Assembly (NCBI GenBank): GCA_015143295.1
Contig: CM026570.1
Location: 21,583,250 to 21,647,249 of the forward strand
Origin: Tetracentron sinense
Taxonomy: Eukaryota > Streptophyta > Magnoliopsida > Trochodendrales > Trochodendraceae
Reading direction: 5' to 3'
DNA length: 64,000 bases
In this document: in pieces, positions 56,794 to 64,000 of the stretch
How positions within the stretch are numbered: position 1 is the first letter of the stretch
Layout: each line of letters opens with the position of its first letter
Program-made: the position numbers and the translations under genes
The notes under the pieces: generated by a model
What the model was told of the DNA's origin: nothing
The model's input: the letters and a program-made list of their open reading frames with translations, nothing else
Databases searched by the model: none

Positions 56794-58030
56794 CTTGCAC
56801 GACATCGTCGGATGCACGTGCGTCTCTCTCGGATAAGGCAAAGACTCGGCCCTGTGTGGCTGGGCGAGGAGGTCTGGTAGACTGTGAGGCCCTCGAAGCC
56901 TGAGAAGAGCTAGGCTGAGATGTCTGCCTAACCGGGGGCCTGCTCCCTGAAGACTGAGTTGGCAATTGACGCCGGGGACAATCTCTGACCATGTGGCCTT
57001 GGTCACCACAATGGAAGCAACTTCCTGAAACTCTCCGGCATTCTCCCGCTGGATGCCTCCTCCCACAAAGAGTGCAAACATCATGCAAATAGGAGGACGG
57101 AGTATACCCCGTAGCCTGAGTAACTGTGGGGCGAGGAGCATATGAGGTAGCCGGGCGAAAAGCCGGTGGAGCGAAAGAGCGGGGAGCCTGTGGTGCTGAA
57201 TACATCCTCTGTGACTGAGCCGGGCCTGCAGACTGATACAAGCTCGTCCTTGCTCTTTTCTCCCCTGAACTACTCGACTGTCCTTTTTCCATTCCTCTCC
57301 TTTTGAAGAACTCCTCGGAGTTCGACTCGGCCAATAGTGCTTTATCAACAACTTCAGAATATGTCTCATGTCTAAACATCGAGACTCGGTCCTTGAGATA
57401 GGCCTTCAACCCCCTCTCGAATTTCCGGGCCTTCATAGCCTCGGTCGCTATCATGTGTGGAGCAAATCGAGATAGCTCTGAAAATTTGGCTTCATAAGCC
57501 GCTACAGACATATTACCTTGCTCCAAGGTAATGAATTCGACTTCCATCTTTTCTTTCATCCCGACCGGAAAATACTTCTTGTTGAAAACCTCCAAGAATT
57601 CCTCCCAAGTCCAATCTTGACCTTGCCGGGTCAACTCTCGAGTCCGAAGTGCAGACTTCCACCAATGATCGGCCTCGCCTTCAAGCATAAAGGCGGCCCA
57701 TGTGACCCTTTCCACTTCAGTAGGTGCTAACACCGAGAATATCTTCTCAAGTTGCCGGATCCAACCCTCGGCAACAAGTGGATCAATGCTTCCACAAAAA
57801 GTTGGAGGCCTCATCCTCCGAAAAGCTTCTATCCCGGCTTGGGCTCGGTTAGGAGGAGCCGGTATGAGTGCCGCATTAGGCGGAGTGGCCGGTTGCCTTG
57901 CCGCCAACATAGCCAAGGTCTCGGCTATGGATGCGAATGCTTGGGCAAAGTCGGGTTGATCATCACCCGATGGAGCATCACCTCCATTACCCCTCGTGTT
58001 GTACCCGCGACCCCGGGTATTGCGTCTCAT
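56794..58030 (-). CDS. gag: T3 gag
   Basis: ATG at 58030 (MRRNTRGRGYNTRG) is chosen because it matches T1 and T2, although the frame is open to an upstream ATG at 58102. 412 codons to the donor-like site. Capsid-like domain (AEGWIRQLEKIF, ADHWWKSAL, FLEVFNKKYFP, LSRFAPHMIATEAMKARKFE), a serine/proline-rich linker, and two knuckles, CTLCGRRHPAGEC and CFHCGDQGHMVRDC. It would form the particle and bind genomic RNA. Intact. Confidence 0.95.
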
Positions 58031-58341
58031 GATTTCTCCTGAGAACGACAATACAACATGAGTCTGACTTGGATACGCATTTAGCACAATTTCGTAATTC
58101 ACTTAATACACGTTCATCAAGTACATTTAATAAGTACAACACAAATAATGTACACATGGTATATAACAAAATAGCATAACATACAATCCGTGTTCCTAGC
58201 GTAGGATTCTATGTTCGGTTGAAGTTCAACCCATTTTGACTAAGACTAACTTGTTAGTCTATACTTGGAATACAACTCTCTAAGGTGATTCTAATACCTT
58301 GTTCAATCATCTAAGTGACCCTAGGGACTCTAATGCCTAGA

Positions 58342-58353
58342 GCTCTGATACCA
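58342..58353 (-). promoter_or_regulatory. T3 primer-binding site
   Basis: The minus strand reads TGGTATCAGAGC, three bases inside the 5' LTR edge. Positions 58031-58341 are the leader. Confidence 0.9.
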
Positions 58354-58356
58354 CTC

Positions 58357-60707
58357 TGTAACGCCCCAAAATACCCCCTAGGAGTCTTAGGATATTTTAG
58401 GTGTCACACTGCGAACCTATCAAACCATCCTGTAATGCACAAGATAAAATACAGTACTCATAACGATAATCAGAGCGCGGAAGCTATCATATATGCGGAA
58501 GCGTAAACAAATTTTCATTTCTTCTGATGATCCAAAATAGTATTCCAAGTTAACATAAATACAAGACATGTCTAAGCCTAAGGTGGACAGGCCCACCTAT
58601 CAAAATATCAAAATACACCAAACCCTCTCATACTCTCCCCTCAACAGTAGTCGAGGTATGGCCACGCATCGAGGTCTCGGTCCGCCTGAGACTGTAATGG
58701 GATAGCCGACTCTCTCTCCTCTGTATACTCTTCCTCGACCCAAGGCTCCGGGTCGAGGGCTCCCTCAGTACCTGCCGACATGAAAGTACGGCTGAGCATG
58801 GAATACTCAGCGAGTACAAGCTACTAGCAGACCTTAACAGTAATAAAAACACATAACAGTAATATCATACAAGCAGTAATAGAAACATCACAAAGAAACA
58901 GTATAGGGCATGACACAATACAAGCATCCTGACGTGCGTACATGAATGCGAAAATGCCAATAAAACTCATGCTTGAAAACCCTTGTCATGTCCCGGTATG
59001 CCTCGTAGAAATCATGTATGCGTGCATGCATGAATGCATGATCATCATCTTGTAAACCTCCATCTTGTAAACTTGTGAGCCAGAGGCTAGCACCCGAATC
59101 TCCCTGGGCTGCCAACCTCCTTGATATGCAATGCACTTGTGAGCCAGAGGTTAGTACCCGAATCCTCCCTGGGCTACCAACCTCCTTGTTATGAAATGCA
59201 CTTGTGAGCCAGAGGTTAGTACCCGAATCCTCCCTGGGCTACCAACCTCCTTGTTATGAAATGCACTTGTGAGCCAGAGGCTAGCACCCGAATCCTCCCT
59301 GGGCTACCAACCTCCTTGTTATGCAATGCTTTCTTGTTGTTTATTATATGCACATGCTCTTGAAATCACGGTTCATGTTATCATGCGTGCTCGTGTACGT
59401 GTCCATAGTGACAATCATGATAATGGAAATAACCAAATATGACATTATAATTCAATTCATGATATGAACATAAGTAACATAAGTAGTTTGCATAACATTT
59501 GATCAATTTATCATTTATAAGGACACATGCATAAAACCCATTTCTATGTCCTTCATTGAGATCATTTATTCATAGTTTAGGCATTTTGTCAAACACTTTC
59601 ATACGTTATTCCTTAGTAGTTTATCTCCTTCTTTTTAATGCATATTTTCCATTCAATCACACAAGGGTAAGTTTGTTACTTGTACAATGCCCATCCTCCA
59701 TTTTCCAATCCACATCCCACACATCATATATCACACATTCGGCATCCAATCGCCGTATCCAACCTCCATCCAAGCATCCCTACTCTTTCTTTATCTTGTT
59801 TATATTTATTATAGATGACACATTTTGTAAGGAATAAAACACACTAACAAGAATCATATTTCATAAGGAAAAACCTAGATTTATTGCTAGGGTAAGTTAG
59901 TAGGGTGTACTAACCTTAAATCAAGGCTTGATCCTTGATAGAAACCTTGATTGAAGCTCCAACTTGAAACAAGAACACCTTTGCTTGAAGGAGACTTGAG
60001 TTGGGGAAGAAACCCCTTTCAAAAACGTGCTTGGGTTGCTGCCCTAGCTTGGAGAATGGTTCACACACGAGCTTGAGCCTCGATTTTTGAAGCAACTTGA
60101 GTTGGGGTGAGCTATGGTTCTTAAACCCCCTTTGATTTCCTTCTCAAAACCAAACCCTAGGTTAGAGCTTTCTCCTCTTCTCTCTCTATCTCTCAAAATG
60201 TCTAAGGGTTGTGAATGAGGGCTCAAAGGGTCGAGCAAACCCTTATGGGTAAGGGTTTAACACCCAAAAGACGAAAACGCCCTTACTGAAATTTCTGCAA
60301 AAACGCGAAGACCGAGCGATCGGTGGTTATGACCGATCGATCGGTTGCCTACCGAGCGATCGGTGTTTATGACCGATCGACCGGTCAAAAACTCACTCTC
60401 TGGAAAATTTCCCCATACAAAATTTCTGACCGCGCGATAGCTACCGATCGATCGGTTATGGACCGATCGATCGCTGACTGGACCGAGCGATCGGTTCTCT
60501 GTATGTCTGGACTGTTTTGACCATATCTTTTGACTCGCTCGTCGGATTTCGACGATTCAACTTGCGTTGGGTTCGTCTTTCGAAAACGCACATTTCTGAC
60601 GTTTCAGAATTTCCGATTTCTCCCTTATTTATTAATTAGACTACAAAAACGGCCAATTAGCTACGAAGGTGCTATTCATTAAGGATGAAAAAGTCTGGGG
60701 TGCTACA
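58357..60707 (-). repeat. T3 5' LTR
   Basis: Same length as the 3' LTR. Most of the few differences lie in the 5'-most part of the LTR (minus strand), near the palindrome array and terminus. Small ORF copy at 58641-58781. Confidence 0.95.
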
Positions 60708-62426
60708 CTACTCCCTCTCTTTGTGCAAATTCCTTTGCAACCAGCCTAGCCTTGAACTTTACCTCCCTACATTCAGTAGTAGGTTCCTTCTTTTTGAAAA
60801 CGCACTTGCAACCGTTTACGTTCTTCCCCTTTGGCAGTTCTACAAGATCCCATGTCTGATTCTTTTTAGTGATTTCAACTCCTTATTCTTAGCTAACTTC
60901 CACTTTTTTTGTTCACTTTCTAACACAACTTCCTTGTAACTTGATAGTTCGCCATTCTATGTAATCACAAAAAAAAAAAGCTACCATATCTGTCTCATCA
61001 TACCTTTTGGGTGCTTTTCATACCCACTGTAATCTCCTTAGTTGTGGTTGTTGATTGACTGTCTCAATCTGAGGTGGTTCTTCATCACTAACCGTTATTT
61101 CAAATTGATCATGCTCCACCTAAACCGTATCCTCCTCACTGTCGCTTGCACCTTCACTGTGCTTCTATTCTTTCATCATAGCAACTTAATCAAAGATTAC
61201 ATCCCGACTGACAATAATGTTCTTTGTAGAGAGATCCCAAAGGCTATATAACCTTTACTCCTTTCTCGAAATAAAAAAATGCACTTCTTTGATTTTGCAT
61301 CAAGCTTACTTCGTAGATCACAATACACATGTGACATGTACATAAGATAGACAACCAAATATTCTCAACTTAGAATAATCAAAATATTTTCTAGACCAAA
61401 CCTTTTTTGGTTTCCTAAGTTCTACTGTTGTAGATAGTGATTCGTTGATCAAAAACTGGTCGTGTTGATTACTTCTACTTAGAAGTCTTTCTTCAACCCA
61501 ACATTGATCCTTATACTCCGAGCTTTATTGCTCTAGGAGTGTTCTGTTTATTCGCTCTGCCACACATTCTATTGTGGGATTTTGGGTGTGGTGGGGTTTT
61601 AAGTAATACCCTCATCTTTGTTGATATTAATGAATTCTACATATGTGTATTCTCTGCCATTATTTGACCTCAATCACTTCACCTACCTTCCTTTCTCTTT
61701 TCAACCTTGACCTTCCATTATTTGAAAATGCTAAATACATTAGGCTTTTTCTTCGTGAAGTACACTCTAACCTTTCTCGAGAAGTCATCTATAAATGTAA
61801 TATAATATAGTGATCCAGATCATATCCACATCACTAGGGCTGGTCCCCATACATATGAATGAATATAATCTAGTATTCCCTCACCATTGTGTGAATAACT
61901 CTTAAAACTCAGCCTGGACTATTTCTCGAATGCACAATGCTCGCAAAAATTGTATTTTTTAGGTCTTTATGCCTTTAAGAAGCTTTCTATTGTGATGTTC
62001 CATTAAGACTCTCATGCTCATATGACCCAATCGCACGTGCCATACCTTGGTTTCATCATTTCCTTCTGATGAACCTATTTGGCTCCACTTTTAATAGTGT
62101 TTCCTACCATCTTGTATATGTTTCTAGTTCTTTCACCCTTTAGAATAACGAAGGCTCCATTAATTACCTTCAGAGCTCTACCTAAAGTTGTGTACTTACA
62201 CTCAATGAATTCCATTGCATCAAAAATAATTTAAATTGTTCTTGAGGTCGGATACTTGCCAAACATCTATCAGGGTTCGAATTACTCAATCAAAAATTCT
62301 GATTCTGATAATAACAATCTCTACTATCTTGTAGACTGCATAATTCCCTATTAGAACTGAACCTCCTTTATAGGTCTTATATGTGTTGAACCAACTCTTA
62401 TTTGGACTCATATGACATGAACAGGC

Positions 62427-64000
62427 TATTAGACATTATGCCCAGAAAAGTCATTTTGATTGTAAGATTCTTATTAATTAGATTAATAGAGACTTCATAT
62501 TTATCTATTGTGAATTCATTATAGGTAATTGAATATGATCATGAGATGATCTCTACAATATAAGATATTGACAAAGGTCCATAGGATATATTGTAGGAAA
62601 GCTATGTGATGGAACTATCACAGGCAGATATAGCTTTCCAATTCCTTATACCTTATATAGTCATAGCTATGGGTGAAGCTGGGCACTTCACTTATATGGC
62701 TGCCACAATGCTAAGATGTTCTCAATAGTTGAGATATAGTTTTATCTCAAACTATTGTAATGGAGACTACACATCAGCATATGTGTGCTTAAATATACAT
62801 TGACTGATTACATGCACTGAAACCCTTTTGTATAAACATACTATCAGATAATTGGTCTTTCATTTATATTGAACAGTTTTGATGATCATTAGATCTGATG
62901 AGTTCATTTATAACTGACCAGTGATCTGATTGTTTTGATTCCACCTAAGTACTCCCTACCTGAGGGACTACGATAAGGTGACAGTTAGATAATCAGAAAG
63001 TTGTTCGAGTCATGATGAATTTCAAATAAGAAATCCATGCGCATTAAATTGAGAGATTATCCAAGTTCCGGGTAAGACAGTCGATTAAGCTTAAATCCTG
63101 CACAGGTGATTTTGAAATCAAACAAGTTTGAAATATATTTTTATTAAAATATATTATACTTATCAAAAGCTTTTCTCAAAATGTTTTACATGAGAAATGG
63201 TTTCTCATGACTTAATCAAATATTTTGGAAACCCGGATGATGTGCAATGGGGTATGAGTTAGATAATATATTAATCTCGTAGGCCCATTAGGGATAATAT
63301 TATTGGCAGGATCAATCGAATTAAAAAGCTCATGAGGCGAGATCCTTAATGGTTAATTTTCTTACACTGGGATTCAATTGCAACATGGATATCTCACATC
63401 ACTTGTAATTCCGATGTCATTCCAATTTAAGAGTCAATGGGATAACATTGGGTAAGCCAGAGTTAGAATGTCCCAGAGCAATCTGTGGAGATGGTCACAT
63501 AAGAAATACAAGCTCAATTAATAGATTAAATGTTAATCTATAAATTAAAAGATTAAAAGTTAATCTTTAATAAAATGGATAAAATGTTAATCTATGGTTT
63601 ATATTAAATGTTAATCTAAATTAACATTTAATAATGATTATTTAATTAACATAAAATAAGGGAAAATGAGTTTGACCCATATCGTTAAAACCCAACAAGA
63701 GTGGACCTTATTGGTGGGCCCCAAGTCTATGGGATTAATTCCCTAGGGTGGGCACCCATTTGGAGATTACTAATTGGTTAGGGATTTTGTTAGTTAAATA
63801 AATATTATTTAATTAATCCTTATTTTATGGGATAAGATTCCAATCTTGGAAAGCAAGAAACAAGGAGATAAGATTGGAGATATATCAAAAACTTGGAGTG
63901 CAAGGCACACTCTCCCTCATGCCCCTATAGCTCACGCCCACCTTTTTATGGGGTTTCCTAATTGGATTAGGATCCCTAATTGTTAGGGAGTTTGTTGGGA
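62427..64000 (+). repeat. Angela-like copia LTR (+), truncated by the window end
   Basis: Begins TATTAGACATTATGCCCAGA, equivalent to the TGTTAGACATGATGCCCAGA start of the copia A LTR with the terminal G changed. Similarity to the copia A LTR in the opposite orientation continues for most of the segment. It interrupts copia B at the protease active-site region. Whether it is a solo LTR or the 5' LTR of a complete element cannot be seen. Confidence 0.8.

Larger units (their letters stand above)
50887..60707 (-). mobile_element. T3: Tekay-like Ty3/gypsy element, apparently intact and young (9821 bp)
   Basis: Both LTRs are 2351 bp with about five differences by eye. The TSD is CTACT at 50882-50886 and 60708-60712. 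On the minus strand: 5' LTR, PBS, gag, intron-like segment, pol, PPT, 3' LTR. No stop or frameshift is seen in gag or pol. It is inserted in the RT region of copia B, whose frame continues on both sides. This is the only element in the window with all coding and cis parts preserved. Confidence 0.97.
48800..62426 (-). pseudogene. pol: Copia B pol (Tork-like Ty1/copia), decayed and interrupted
   Basis: From high to low coordinate on the minus strand: protease region CSCHMSPNKSWFNTYKTY (near 62405-62360), GAG-pre-integrase and integrase remnants (WHVRLGHMSMRVLMEH near 62020; FIDDFSRKVRVYF near 61780), RT start (NQTWDLVELPKGKNV and KARLVAKEFAQREGV, 60860-60708), then the T3 insertion. RT resumes at 50886 (DFNEIFSPVVKYT) with LNKSLRGQKQSLRQWYKWF (50712) and GKISLSQGRYLRRVL (50464). 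RNase H follows (CKVVGYVNSDYAEELD, 50207-49935; LEKVHTNKNPSDMVTK, near 49760). A C-terminal SKFKHCLVLV fragment is near 48930-48900. Many stops and shifts. Confidence 0.85.

Overview
The window is nuclear DNA of a flowering plant, and essentially all of it is nested LTR retrotransposons. I find no host gene, rRNA, tRNA gene, CRISPR array or bacterial-type operon. The plant origin rests on the element lineages: Ty3/gypsy chromoviruses with a C-terminal chromodomain-like tail (Tekay-like), Tat/Ogre-like gypsy elements, and Ty1/copia elements of Angela/Tork-like and Sirevirus-like types. Most primer-binding sites match the plant initiator-tRNA type (TGGTATCAGAGC). The species cannot be named from this sequence.

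Layout. 1-7626: degenerate Tekay-like element T1 (+), sitting in the 3' LTR of a decayed Angela-like copia element A (-; 7627-25028). Copia A also holds a Tekay solo LTR with a perfect TSD (11586-14056) and, in its 5' LTR, a gag-only Sirevirus-like element C (16865-22671) fused to a gypsy LTR piece (22672-23370). 25029-26603: right part of an older Tekay-type LTR. 26604-30027: remains of a Tat/Ogre-like gag-protease-RT (D). 30028-46463: a second Tat-type LTR (E), split by Tekay element T2 (-; 31354-41221, TSD GGTTG) and a long solo LTR (42302-45887, TSD CTAAA). 46464-48355: no coding signal. 48356-62426: a decayed Tork-like copia element B (-), split by an apparently intact young Tekay element T3 (-; 50887-60707, TSD CTACT). 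62427-64000: an Angela-like LTR (+) running off the window.

Most interesting signals. (1) All three Tekay elements carry a 132-148 bp GT-AG intron-like segment at the same phase-1 site between gag and protease. Removing it joins gag and pol in frame; keeping it ends Gag within a few codons. (2) Tekay LTRs carry tandem arrays of hairpin-forming repeats whose arms change in a compensatory way and which end in a constant CTCAYAAG tag. (3) LTRs of unrelated lineages (Tekay gypsy and Sirevirus-like copia) share a module of short palindromes around a common core (ACTCTCTG ... CCATACAAAAT). (4) The same Tekay LTRs share a small acidic ORF starting MSAG, with synonymous-looking third-position changes.

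All coordinates and counts were read by eye. LTR divergence counts are approximate.
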